Assembly (NCBI GenBank): GCA_946479285.1
Contig: CAMLFH010000023.1
Location: 1-64,000, forward strand
Length of the DNA stretch: 64,000 nucleotides
DNA from: an uncultured Flavobacteriales bacterium
GTDB lineage: Bacteria; Bacteroidota; Bacteroidia; Flavobacteriales; Crocinitomicaceae
Direction of reading: 5' to 3'
Position numbers and translations under genes: made by a program
Shown here: positions 35,152 to 43,067 of the stretch, piece by piece
Layout: each line of letters opens with the position of its first letter
Numbering within the stretch: position 1 is the first letter of the stretch
The notes under the pieces: generated by a model
What the model was told of the DNA's origin: nothing
Database searches by the model: none
The model's input: the letters and a program-made list of their open reading frames with translations, nothing else

Positions 35152-35184
35152 AAATCCCGCTTTGGCTGAGTCAGGACGGGATTT
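35152..35184 (+). terminator. intrinsic terminator of the barrel-like gene
   Basis: AAATCCCG/CGGGATTT arms (35152-35159 and 35177-35184) with a loop of 17 nt between convergent genes. Confidence 0.7.
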
Positions 35185-35187
35185 CAC

Positions 35188-36063
35188 TTATTCTTTCGGC
35201 ATCGCATAAAGCATCCTGAATGCATTCATAAGCGCCTGGTGCATGATCGTTGCATGATTCTCAAGCGGCAGGTAGTCAAATACCACTTTCACCGACTGGT
35301 TTTTAGAAGCTTTCAGTTTATCGACCAACAGGTTTGCATCCACTTCCATGACTCTCGGCGGATCAGTGGGCGTCAAACCTTCTTTTCCCACGCCTACGTA
35401 AACATCCGTTTGGCGATGAAAGCCTTCAGACAACAACTTCGAATCGAAGTTTAAGAGCGAACCATTGTCCCACCACAAACTCGGGCTGATAATGATGTAG
35501 CGGTTAAACAATTCCGGTTTTTTCAGGAGCACATCCGTTGCGAAAAATCCGCCCAGCGACTGCCCGATAAGCGTTTTATCCGTTCCAGCCTTGTATTTCG
35601 AAGCCATAAACGGCTGTAGTTCTTTTTCAATAAACGCAATGAACTTATCCGAATGCCCTGTTTTGGGAAATCGTTTTCTCTGTTCTTCAATAGTTGATTG
35701 GAAAGTCAAATCGCGCTGTCGGTCAACCGTAGCAATTCCAACCACAATAGACTTCGGGATTTGGTTGACCCACTCAAACGTACTGAACTGAACAAGTCCG
35801 GCAACATGTATAAAATCCTCATCCGCGGAACCATCGATCAGGTAAATCACCGGGTACTTAATGGAATCATTCACATTATAACCCTCCGGAAGGTAAATAT
35901 TGATGATCCGCTTTTCACCCATTTCCCTAGACTGGATCTCATCGATCACGCCCAGCACAAAAGGTTTTGCAGTAGCAGTTTCGGCTTGTTTCGTTTTGTT
36001 TTTTTGAGCAAAGGCGATTCCTGCAGTAAAAGTCAGTAAAGAGAGAATGACGATTTGTTTCAT
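35188..36063 (-). CDS. alpha/beta-hydrolase esterase (Fes/YbbA-like)
   Basis: 291 residues. Signal peptide (about 1-20, IAFAQ). Nucleophile elbow GQSLGG at 167-172 (Ser169), and a catalytic His in LENHATIMHQA near 270. Its closest family is siderophore/acyl esterases (putative esterase, PF00756-type). Exported; it may cleave ester-linked siderophores or other esters in the periplasm. A single gene. Confidence 0.88.
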   Translation of the reverse strand: MKQIVILSLLTFTAGIAFAQKNKTKQAETATAKPFVLGVIDEIQSREMGEKRIINIYLPEGYNVNDSIKYPVIYLIDGSADEDFIHVAGLVQFSTFEWVNQIPKSIVVGIATVDRQRDLTFQSTIEEQRKRFPKTGHSDKFIAFIEKELQPFMASKYKAGTDKTLIGQSLGGFFATDVLLKKPELFNRYIIISPSLWWDNGSLLNFDSKLLSEGFHRQTDVYVGVGKEGLTPTDPPRVMEVDANLLVDKLKASKNQSVKVVFDYLPLENHATIMHQALMNAFRMLYAMPKE

Positions 36064-36135
36064 TGTTTGAATTTTATAAATACGCTTACTTAAAAATAGG
36101 TATTTACTTTTATTGGGGGTATTTGAGGAAATGAA

Positions 36136-36164
36136 AAAGCCCGGACATCTATCGTCCGGGCTTT
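36136..36164 (-). terminator. terminator of the PKD/T9SS gene
   Basis: Eleven-base-pair stem AAAGCCCGGAC/GTCCGGGCTTT (36136-36146 and 36154-36164) with T's downstream on the minus strand. Confidence 0.8.
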
Positions 36165-36182
36165 CAAAATGAACAAGCCTTT

Positions 36183-37466
36183 TTATTCTTTTACGATCTT
36201 CGTGATTAGTTTTCCATAATCACTGTCAACTGTCACAAAGTAAATACCATTAGTTGCAGAAGACAAATCGATGTTTGTTTTAGAATCCTTAATTCGAGCT
36301 GAATAAACTGTTTCACCCAACACATTGGTCACTGTCATCAACTCACCCGACAATACTGCATGTTGATCGACCAACACAAAAAATCCTTTCGAAGGATTCG
36401 GAGAGATCACCATGAAGTCATTTACCGAAAGTTGATCGATTCCCAAGGAGTTAATAGTTGTACAAGCAGATGTGTCGCTGCAGCCGTTTTGCGTCACTAT
36501 CACGGCATAAGAACCATTCGCAGCAGGCGTAAAAGATGCTGAAACGGCTCCGGAAACCGGTAAATTCGTAGCGCAGTTAATCCACTGCCAGGTGGCATTT
36601 GTTGCTGCTGACGTAATGGTTATCCCGTTTACAGAAGTAGCAAGATTTACATCCATCACAGTAAGCGACTGTGTACTTGTGTCACTTCCGGCACTATTTG
36701 TCGCGATCAGCCTAACCTGGTAAGTTCCCGGCGCTGTATAACAAATGTTTGATGGATTTTGGTCTGTAGAACCAGTTGGTTGGTTTGGAGTAAAATCCCA
36801 TTCCCATGAAGTAGGCGTGTTCGTACTTAAATCAGTGAAATTGATACACTCTCCCACGCAAATCACATTGTCTGAGATAGAAAAACCTGCAACAGGCGTA
36901 ACTGCCGGAACTGGTGGAGCGGCACAGCAATTGCCCCCGTCCGAAATGTTCTGAGTTCCTGACCAGCAACCGTACTGTGTTTCGTGTGTGTAAACCGTTC
37001 CTGCAAAAACAGTTGCGAAATAATCGTAAATCTGAGCCGCAGTATTACATCCGCCTTGATTTCCGGTACCGCATGAATATCCGCAATCAATGAATACATA
37101 CCCATTCGGATCGTTGTAAGTAACCGGTGGTACAAACTCAATATTGGGAGTTACACCTCCCGGAGCGCCAATAAATGTGGTAGTAGCTATATTCGCTCCG
37201 CAAGTTGTATTCGACCCATTATTATAGCCCGCATATTCGATCCCGGTAATGTTGTTTACAAACGCCCCGCTGAAAGTCACTTCAACAGCTTCGTAAGAAA
37301 CAATCCCGATCTTCAGGTTCGGAATATTGACATCCACGTTGATGTTGAGGTAACCACCATCGTAATTGGAGAAAATAACAATGTTCCCATTCGGATTACA
37401 AACTTGTGCGCCGGCATAAAACCCGCAAAGGGATAAGATAGATAGTACTAGTATTCTCATAGTCAT
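36183..37466 (-). CDS. secreted PKD-domain protein with T9SS type A sorting domain
   Basis: 427 residues. Signal peptide (about 1-20), an unassigned Cys-rich N-terminal half (about 20-190, many CGA/CGYSCG motifs, likely disulphides), a PKD domain (about 192-270, NFTDLSTNTPTSWEWDF and GTYQVRLIATN) and a C-terminal sorting domain (about 345-427, ISPNPSKGFF ... NGIYFVTV, ending KLITKIVKE). A T9SS cargo, probably surface-attached. The promoter carries a 9-bp inverted repeat. Confidence 0.88.
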   Translation of the reverse strand: MTMRILVLSILSLCGFYAGAQVCNPNGNIVIFSNYDGGYLNINVDVNIPNLKIGIVSYEAVEVTFSGAFVNNITGIEYAGYNNGSNTTCGANIATTTFIGAPGGVTPNIEFVPPVTYNDPNGYVFIDCGYSCGTGNQGGCNTAAQIYDYFATVFAGTVYTHETQYGCWSGTQNISDGGNCCAAPPVPAVTPVAGFSISDNVICVGECINFTDLSTNTPTSWEWDFTPNQPTGSTDQNPSNICYTAPGTYQVRLIATNSAGSDTSTQSLTVMDVNLATSVNGITITSAATNATWQWINCATNLPVSGAVSASFTPAANGSYAVIVTQNGCSDTSACTTINSLGIDQLSVNDFMVISPNPSKGFFVLVDQHAVLSGELMTVTNVLGETVYSARIKDSKTNIDLSSATNGIYFVTVDSDYGKLITKIVKE

Positions 37467-37470
37467 AAGT

Positions 37471-37511
37471 GTTTAGCATGAAGTATTAAATGTAAGCAAT
37501 TTATGCTAAAC
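37471..37511. promoter_or_regulatory. widely spaced 9-bp inverted repeat in a promoter
   Basis: GTTTAGCAT (37471-37479) and ATGCTAAAC (37503-37511), separated by 23 nt, directly upstream of the PKD protein gene. Possible dimer/tetramer operator. Confidence 0.4.
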
Positions 37512-37587
37512 GATAAATCTACTGTTGAACCTTGTAGAATTCCATTCTTACGAACGGCGTACGTATAAATAGTAGGGAATAAACTAA

Positions 37588-37611
37588 AAAAGTCGCACAT
37601 GTGCGACTTTT
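37588..37611. terminator. 24-bp perfect palindromic terminator
   Basis: Arms AAAAGTCGCACA and TGTGCGACTTTT meet without spacer, followed by T-runs on the plus strand and A's on the other side; it ends the epimerase gene. Confidence 0.85.
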
Positions 37612-37636
37612 TTATACCGTGTGTCAGCATGTTATA

Positions 37637-38575
37637 TTATTTTGCTTCCTTCAGTTGTTCTACTGCTTGTTTCACGGCATCTGCATGGGTTATCGGAGTG
37701 AACTTGAAGTAGCTGTTAAATTTGGTGCTGTCAAAGTAATAATCTCTATCGTACTGGTAATTCATCTCTGCCAATTCTTTCATAACAGGTACCATTAATC
37801 CAAATCCTTTTACGATCCAATTGGGTAAAACACTCGCTTTATTTTCTTTGCCTAATTCCGCTGCAAAAAGATTGATCCATTCCTGGCCTGTTATTTTCTG
37901 AGGGTTAGTTGGCAAATTCCAAATTTGATTGTATGCTTCATCTGTATTTCCAAGCATTGCTGTTCCTTTGGCAAGTTCCGGAACATACCCCATACTGTGA
38001 ACAACTTTGGAATTGCAAAACCATTGTGCTTTTTTATTTTTTACAAGGTTATCGTAAACAAGATTCATCAATACACTGGATTGTCTTGCCGTACCACCAA
38101 AGAAGTCGGGCGATCTTGCAATGATTGCCTGCAAATTATTTTCCGCCATATTCTTTAAAATAATCCGATCAACTTCTGCTCTGATCTCCCCTTTCTTACT
38201 TGTTGGACTGATTGGGGAATTTTCTGTGATGTGATTTACATGATTCCCGCCGATGGCATATACATTGTCGAAAAAAACAAGTTTGGAATGATGCTCCAGG
38301 CAAGCGTCAACTACGTTTTGGATAAAAGGTACCCATTGTTGTTTCCAGGCACTTGTCTTATAGGCAAAGCCAATAGCAACATACGTAATCTGTGAACCTG
38401 CTACCGCTTTAAAAACATCTTCTCTTTTAGTCAGGTCTGCCGGGAATAAAGAGTCCGTTGGATTTACTTTTTTTGGATTTCTGCTCACCAATCTAATATC
38501 TGATGTGTAGTTCGTTAATGCTTTTGCAAGTTCAATACCGATTGCGCCACCTGCGCCTAAAATAGTTTGTTTCAT
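37637..38575 (-). CDS. NAD(P)-dependent epimerase/dehydratase family protein
   Basis: 312 residues, atypical/extended SDR. The cofactor loop is GAGGAIGIELAKAL (about 7-20); GDNV-like FFDNVYAIGG near 100 and the long insertion of NmrA/epimerase-type proteins are present. The usual TGATG motif is replaced by GAGGAIG, and the catalytic YxxxK is not obvious, so it may act as a redox sensor or on an unusual substrate. The neighbouring AraC gene on the same strand may regulate it. Confidence 0.82.
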   Translation of the reverse strand: MKQTILGAGGAIGIELAKALTNYTSDIRLVSRNPKKVNPTDSLFPADLTKREDVFKAVAGSQITYVAIGFAYKTSAWKQQWVPFIQNVVDACLEHHSKLVFFDNVYAIGGNHVNHITENSPISPTSKKGEIRAEVDRIILKNMAENNLQAIIARSPDFFGGTARQSSVLMNLVYDNLVKNKKAQWFCNSKVVHSMGYVPELAKGTAMLGNTDEAYNQIWNLPTNPQKITGQEWINLFAAELGKENKASVLPNWIVKGFGLMVPVMKELAEMNYQYDRDYYFDSTKFNSYFKFTPITHADAVKQAVEQLKEAK

Positions 38576-38666
38576 AATTCCTTTTTTTTAAATTGTTTCG
38601 TTAAACACTGATTTGATGAAACAAAGCTAAGATGATGCAATCCATTAAAATTGGAAGAAAACGAAA

Positions 38667-39527
38667 TCAGGATTTTGAATTGCAAATATCCTGGTGCAAT
38701 TTCAGATACCGGGTTGGGCTCAGATTGATGAAGTGTTTGAAATCATTGATCAGTTGGCTTTGATCGTAATACCCGCATTCGGCAATAATTTCAAACCAAT
38801 CTATTTTTGAATTTGTATAAGCTACGTTTTGAATAAGGGCAATTGCTTTTAAAAACCGTTCGTACCGGTTGTATTCTTTGGCAGAATACCCAAAGTGTTT
38901 TTTATGATTGAGTTGGGTGTTCCGTTCGGTTTGATTATTTTGACCGGCAATCGATTTGATGGTATTTAACGTTTGATCATTGAAGTTTGCGATTTGTGCT
39001 GCAATTTTACTTTGGCTTTCGAAATAGGGTTCGCTGAATGTAAGAATGTGATCTACCCGATCATGAATATCCGGGATTCTATTTAGTTCATCCCACAAAT
39101 TACCAAAGGAATTTTCATTGAACGATTCACCGGGAATCAGTGGTTCATGTGCCGCCATTTCAGCATCACCGAAAAAACGGAAAAAGGCATCATCTTTAAA
39201 ATTAACCAGTAGAATTTCCGCATTCGGAGGCAACGAATAGTCGATTAAATGTTTAATAGGACCCAGCATCAGGTATTTGTCAACCTCCAAATAAGGATAT
39301 TGTTTGGACTGAAAATAGGGTTTTTCTCCAAAGCTAAAGATCAAAATGGTTTGATAGGAAGGTATCAACAATTTGGTAATGGTTTCACTGGTTTCATTCT
39401 TAGCATAATAGAAGTGAGTAAACACCTTTTCAAATGCTTCCGGAATAGCTATTCTGAAGTTGTCATAAGTTAGATTACTATCTCCCATTGATCGATTTAA
39501 ATTTTGACACCAGTTTTCGGAATGCAT
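38667..39527 (-). CDS. AraC-family transcriptional regulator
   Basis: 286 residues from the ATG at 39527 (alternative ATG 39488; the longest frame needs a TTG). The sensor domain spans about 10-185; the HTH (WFEIIAECGYYDQSQLINDFKHFINLSPTRYLK) lies at about 235-270 and departs a little from the consensus. It is upstream of the epimerase on the same strand, separated by 91 bp, probably its regulator. Confidence 0.85.
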   Translation of the reverse strand: MHSENWCQNLNRSMGDSNLTYDNFRIAIPEAFEKVFTHFYYAKNETSETITKLLIPSYQTILIFSFGEKPYFQSKQYPYLEVDKYLMLGPIKHLIDYSLPPNAEILLVNFKDDAFFRFFGDAEMAAHEPLIPGESFNENSFGNLWDELNRIPDIHDRVDHILTFSEPYFESQSKIAAQIANFNDQTLNTIKSIAGQNNQTERNTQLNHKKHFGYSAKEYNRYERFLKAIALIQNVAYTNSKIDWFEIIAECGYYDQSQLINDFKHFINLSPTRYLKLHQDICNSKS

Positions 39528-39732
39528 CTCAATATTACACAATAATCATGAAACGCTGAAAATTTCCGGAAAGACAAGTAGGTGGGAATTCCACTAAAAT
39601 TCAAACCCTAAACCGCTCTACTCAAGACTAGTTTCTCCGCATTGTTTGTGTATTGGAAGATGGAGTTGTTATCTGCTGATACCTATCTCTGTGGCTACAA
39701 GAAGTTCGGGATCTCAAATAGTCAGCGGTGCT

Positions 39733-40179
39733 TTACGTTATTAAATAATCAAAATGGACCACCTTTTGTCCTTTAGCACCGGTAGCATGATAAAACTCTA
39801 CAGCATAACCATCTTCTTCGTCTGCTTCAACCATTACAACCTCAACACCTATACTTCGGGAGTAACTATTATTTCTATCAATTAGTAATCTACCGATCCC
39901 TTTTCTTTGAAATTCAGTTTTCACAGCAAGGTCATATATATAGACTAATGGAGACGTCGAATAATATTGATGCATTATATAGGAGGTTAGTCCACCAATA
40001 ACCTTATTTTCAAACAGTGCCACGAAGACAAAAAAGTCCTCTTTGTTCAACAATGCTTGTAAATGAACCTCATCAGGCCTAGTGAAATTTTCCATTTCAA
40101 AAACCACTTCAAAAACGCTGATTAATTCCATGAATTTGGAAGTGTCGTTATAACTTAATTTTTCAATTTTAAAATCCAT
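39733..40179 (-). CDS. GNAT acetyltransferase, AAC(3)-I-like
   Basis: 148 residues. The acetyl-CoA motif A is LAVKTEFQRKGIGRLLI (about 82-98), preceded by YIYDLAV; then EADEEDGYAVEFYHATGAKGQKVVHFDY, which closely follows the layout of AAC(3)-I aminoglycoside 3-N-acetyltransferases. Without a search I cannot tell a resistance enzyme from a related housekeeping acetyltransferase. No mobile element is adjacent. Confidence 0.75.
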   Translation of the reverse strand: MDFKIEKLSYNDTSKFMELISVFEVVFEMENFTRPDEVHLQALLNKEDFFVFVALFENKVIGGLTSYIMHQYYSTSPLVYIYDLAVKTEFQRKGIGRLLIDRNNSYSRSIGVEVVMVEADEEDGYAVEFYHATGAKGQKVVHFDYLIT

Positions 40180-40571
40180 CTAGTTAGTTTAATTGTCTTA
40201 GCGTTCCCCCTAACCGTATATTGACGAATATAATCAAGATTTTTAGTAATCCGTGAAGTTAGAAAGGAACGGTCATCTTCTTTAGCAATTGCGCTGAAGC
40301 TTGTACCGCGCCTAAAGCAATGGTGAAATGCTGTCGGCGTAAGCATTAGCGGGAACGGCGGAACGTGCAGTTCCTTACTCGAGATAGGAAACATCTTAGC
40401 TTCGAACATAGATTCCATACTCAAAGCTCATGAAATAAAAGAGTATATCGTAGTGTGAGAGTGTCCCGATGGTTATAGGAAGAAGGAAAAGAAGAGAGAG
40501 TATCCGATTTGTGTCAAACGATCTTTTCTTTGTGACATTGATAATTAAAAATGAAGCTCAAGTGTTCTCTT
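40180..40571. other. gene-poor spacer with GC-rich blocks
   Basis: About 390 bp without a convincing gene. A GC-rich block at 40285-40380 (with CGCTGAAGCTT, also found near ku at 11320) resembles a dispersed repeat. A short minus-strand frame through it does not look coding. Confidence 0.4.
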
Positions 40572-40616
40572 TTTACCAAATGGTAAATACGTCGGGGTAA
40601 CTATTGTTTAACTTTG
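40572..40616 (+). promoter_or_regulatory. operator and promoter of the Crp/Fnr-like gene
   Basis: Near-perfect palindrome TTTACCAAATGGTAAA (40572-40587), then 21 nt, then TAACTTTG (40609-40616). No good -33 element. Predicted transcription start is about 40622, so the palindrome is centred near -42, the position of class II Crp-type activation. Start codon at or next to the transcription start: leaderless. Confidence 0.65.
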
Positions 40617-40621
40617 TAATG

Positions 40622-41191
40622 ATGAATGAATTAATAAACTATATCTTAAAGTTTGGAAATTTAAACCAGCAACAAATCGAATTTATCAAAAGTAAAACAA
40701 CTGAATTGGAGTTTAAAACTGATGATTTTTTTTCGGAGGCGGGAAAAATTCCCATGCATATAGGTTTTGTTCTTGAAGGGGTTTTTCGGTGTTATTACTA
40801 CAATAATAAAGGTGAAGAAATCACGAACTATTTCATTGACGAATACAGTTTTGTTTCAGATCAGCAAAAATTTGATGCACAAGTTGCAGCTTCGGAATAT
40901 GTGCAAGCTGTTACACCTTGTAAATTGCTTGTTTTCACAAAGAAAAATTGGGACGAAATTTCAAATACACTTATTGACTGGGATAGGATTGTTGCCAAAT
41001 TGGTGCAAAAATGTTTGATGGATGCGATGGACAGAAGAAGCCCCTTAGTTTCAGAAGATGCCACCACCCGTTATTTATCGTTCCTTGAAAAATTTCCAAA
41101 AGTGGCCAATCGCGTGCCGCTTGTCTATGTGGCTTCATACCTCGGAATTACCCAACAATCATTAAGCAGAATAAGAAAAAACATTCGTTAA
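40622..41191 (+). CDS. Crp/Fnr-family transcriptional regulator
   Basis: 189 residues from the ATG at 40622 (ATG also at 40619). The cyclic-nucleotide-binding-like barrel spans about 20-130 (GFVLEGVFRCYYYNNKGEEIT, DEYSFVSDQ); the HTH lies at the C-terminus (ASYLGITQQSLSRIRKNIR). The Cys residues of a true Fnr cluster are not visible. Its promoter and that of the SDR 77 nt downstream carry the same 16-bp palindrome, so it probably regulates itself and the SDR. Confidence 0.9.
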   Translation: MNELINYILKFGNLNQQQIEFIKSKTTELEFKTDDFFSEAGKIPMHIGFVLEGVFRCYYYNNKGEEITNYFIDEYSFVSDQQKFDAQVAASEYVQAVTPCKLLVFTKKNWDEISNTLIDWDRIVAKLVQKCLMDAMDRRSPLVSEDATTRYLSFLEKFPKVANRVPLVYVASYLGITQQSLSRIRKNIR

Positions 41192-41197
41192 GACGCT

Positions 41198-41243
41198 TTT
41201 TACCAAATGGTAAATGCCTGACTATCAAAAAAAATAACCTTTG
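41198..41243 (+). promoter_or_regulatory. operator and promoter of the SDR gene
   Basis: The palindrome TTTACCAAATGGTAAA is repeated exactly (41198-41213), with 21-22 nt to a -7-like TAACCTTTG (41235-41243). Spacing equals that of the Crp/Fnr gene itself. Confidence 0.6.
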
Positions 41244-41268
41244 CATCATTAATTTAAATGAAAAAAAA

Positions 41269-42129
41269 ATGAGCAAAAAAATCGTACTGATTACTGGAAC
41301 AAATAGTGGTTTTGGCTGGCTTACGGCTAATAGCATAGCGTCTTTAGGGCATAAAGTTTATGCTACTATGCGAGATACTAAAGGTAAGAATGCCGATAAA
41401 GCAGAAGCATTGTCCAAAGTAGAGAACATAACTATTTTGGATGTGAATCTAACGGATGAAACGAGTGTGAAAAATGCTGTTGAAAGCATCCTGGCTAAAG
41501 AAGGAAAAATAGATGTTTTGGTTAATAATGCAGGTTTCAGTAGAAATGGTGTCGCTGAAAGCTTTACTACCGCTGATTTACAAGAAATGCTTGACATCAA
41601 CTTAATAGCACCCTGGAGTTTGATAAAAGCTGTATTACCAACCATGCGTAAACAATCTGAAGGCTTAATCATCAATGTTACAAGTGGGTTTGGAAGGTTT
41701 GGATTTCCATTCGCTACAATGTACAGTTCTTCAAAATTTGCTTTTGAAGGATTGAGCGAAGGTCTGCACTACGAGGTAAGACCTTTGGGAGTGGATGTTG
41801 CAATAGTTCAGCCTGGTGCATTTCCAACTGAGATGTCTCAAAAACTTGCATTTGGTTCCGATACTTCCATTAATGAGGGTTATGCAGCAATTTCCGATTT
41901 TCCAAATAAGATGGGAGCTGCAGTTGGGGGAATGTTTGAAACTTTAAAACCCAACCCGCAGGATGTTGCCAACGAAATAGTTAACCTTATGAATCTGCCT
42001 CAGGGACAAAGGCCATTGAGAACGGTGGTTGATCCATTTACAGGAACTTTTGTAAAAGCTGCTAATGACGCTATAAAAGCGGAATACGAAAAGGGTATGG
42101 TTGCATTTGGAATGAAAGACCTATTGTGA
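41269..42129 (+). CDS. SDR-family oxidoreductase
   Basis: 286 residues. TGTNSGFGWLTAN cofactor loop (about 8-20, TGxxxGFG variant), NNAG near 87, Ser in NVTSGFG and YSSSK near 151-155. A classical SDR with a C-terminal extension of about 35 residues. Preceded by the Crp/Fnr gene and its operator. The substrate is unknown. Confidence 0.93.
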   Translation: MSKKIVLITGTNSGFGWLTANSIASLGHKVYATMRDTKGKNADKAEALSKVENITILDVNLTDETSVKNAVESILAKEGKIDVLVNNAGFSRNGVAESFTTADLQEMLDINLIAPWSLIKAVLPTMRKQSEGLIINVTSGFGRFGFPFATMYSSSKFAFEGLSEGLHYEVRPLGVDVAIVQPGAFPTEMSQKLAFGSDTSINEGYAAISDFPNKMGAAVGGMFETLKPNPQDVANEIVNLMNLPQGQRPLRTVVDPFTGTFVKAANDAIKAEYEKGMVAFGMKDLL

Positions 42130-42160
42130 TAATTATCTCTTCGTCGTTTAATCAAAAACT

Positions 42161-42191
42161 AAAAGCCCTGACGATAAATGTCAGGGCTTTT
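42161..42191 (+). terminator. intrinsic terminator of the SDR gene
   Basis: AAAAGCCCTGAC/GTCAGGGCTTTT stem (42161-42172 and 42180-42191) with a 7-nt loop. Confidence 0.85.
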
Positions 42192-42574
42192 GTTATTACT
42201 ATCTCAAACACGCTGCTTCTAAACAAGGTTATTTAAGTATTCAGATGATTACGATTTATTACCCTGATTCTTATCCCGTAATACAAGAGCTAATCAAAAT
42301 TGAATCAATAGATCTGCATATCAGAAAAATCATGGAAAATATAAGCTTCGATTAATTGATCTGATTTTACCACATAAAGAATCGATTCGTTTAAAAAAAT
42401 TAAAAAAGGGTAATCTTATTTTTTGATGTAACTGTTTTTAATTTCATTCAATTCATCTTTCTATCGAAGGATTTCATGACAAAAAAAGAAAAGATAAAGA
42501 AAGGGTTTAAAGGGAGTCAGGTCTTATTTATTAAAGTCAGGTAAAGGTTGTGGAATGAGATCATAATTAATAGA
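42192..42574. other. AT-rich spacer with a short direct repeat
   Basis: About 380 bp with no convincing gene. AGTCAGGT occurs twice, 20 bp apart (42515-42522 and 42535-42542), the sort of sequence sometimes seen at the edges of REP-associated transposase units, but no transposase is present. Confidence 0.35.
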
Positions 42575-43063
42575 TTAATTCAACAAAATAGTTCTCACCT
42601 CTTTTTGATAAGAAATCGTAATACTTTCACGTTTAATGGATTTGATCAGGAACCCAACAAAAATCTCGTCATTCGGGTAAATCTTATACATTACTCCATC
42701 AACTGAAAGAAGGGCTCGGGGCTTTTTAGAGCTTGCTTTTTGAACAAGGCCATAATACTTAATTATTGGCCAATAAACCACCGGTTTTTCTTTTTTGGGT
42801 TTTGGTTCTGGCGGCAGCGCATTCGGGTCTAAACCTGTTACAGGTTTTTGAACCAATCGTGTACCTTTTAAAAACGGATCCGGATAATCTGCCTTAAGCT
42901 GAAAACTGTTTTTCGCTTGGATATCTTCTATTTTCATCTGATCCATTTGAGCAACCGGCAAATCTGATTCTTCAGAAATATTGGAACTAATACGCACGAA
43001 CAGCTTGAAGTAGATAAAACCTACTACAACCAGCAAAACATATGTGAAGCGTTTGTTTTTCAA
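42575..43063 (-). CDS. GspC/PilP-like protein of a T2SS/T4P-like system
   Basis: 162 residues: one N-terminal membrane helix (about 9-24), a Pro/Lys-rich linker (about 78-95) and a C-terminal small beta domain (YYGLVQKASSKKPRALLSVDGVMYKIYPNDEI ... ISYQKEVRTI) resembling the HR/PilP domain that contacts the secretin. Last gene of the minus-strand operon. The call rests on topology plus neighbourhood, since this class diverges strongly. Confidence 0.65.
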   Translation of the reverse strand: MKNKRFTYVLLVVVGFIYFKLFVRISSNISEESDLPVAQMDQMKIEDIQAKNSFQLKADYPDPFLKGTRLVQKPVTGLDPNALPPEPKPKKEKPVVYWPIIKYYGLVQKASSKKPRALLSVDGVMYKIYPNDEIFVGFLIKSIKRESITISYQKEVRTILLN

Positions 43064-43067
43064 TGGA

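Noticed and set aside
37470..37496. TGTTTA-N15-TGTAAG on the plus strand resembling the stress promoter
   Set aside because: It points away from the PKD gene, its first box is poor and no TAnnTTTG follows at the expected distance.
40285..40380. attC-like integron site in the GC-rich block
   Set aside because: The GTTRRRY and RYYYAAC ends could not be found in the required positions and no integrase or cassette array is near.
40155..40424. 89-residue minus-strand frame before the acetyltransferase
   Set aside because: It crosses a GC-rich repeat-like block, has no family resemblance and overlaps the acetyltransferase start.
42515..42542. Edge of an insertion sequence, from the repeated AGTCAGGT
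   Set aside because: No transposase and no matching inverted end; kept only as a short direct repeat.
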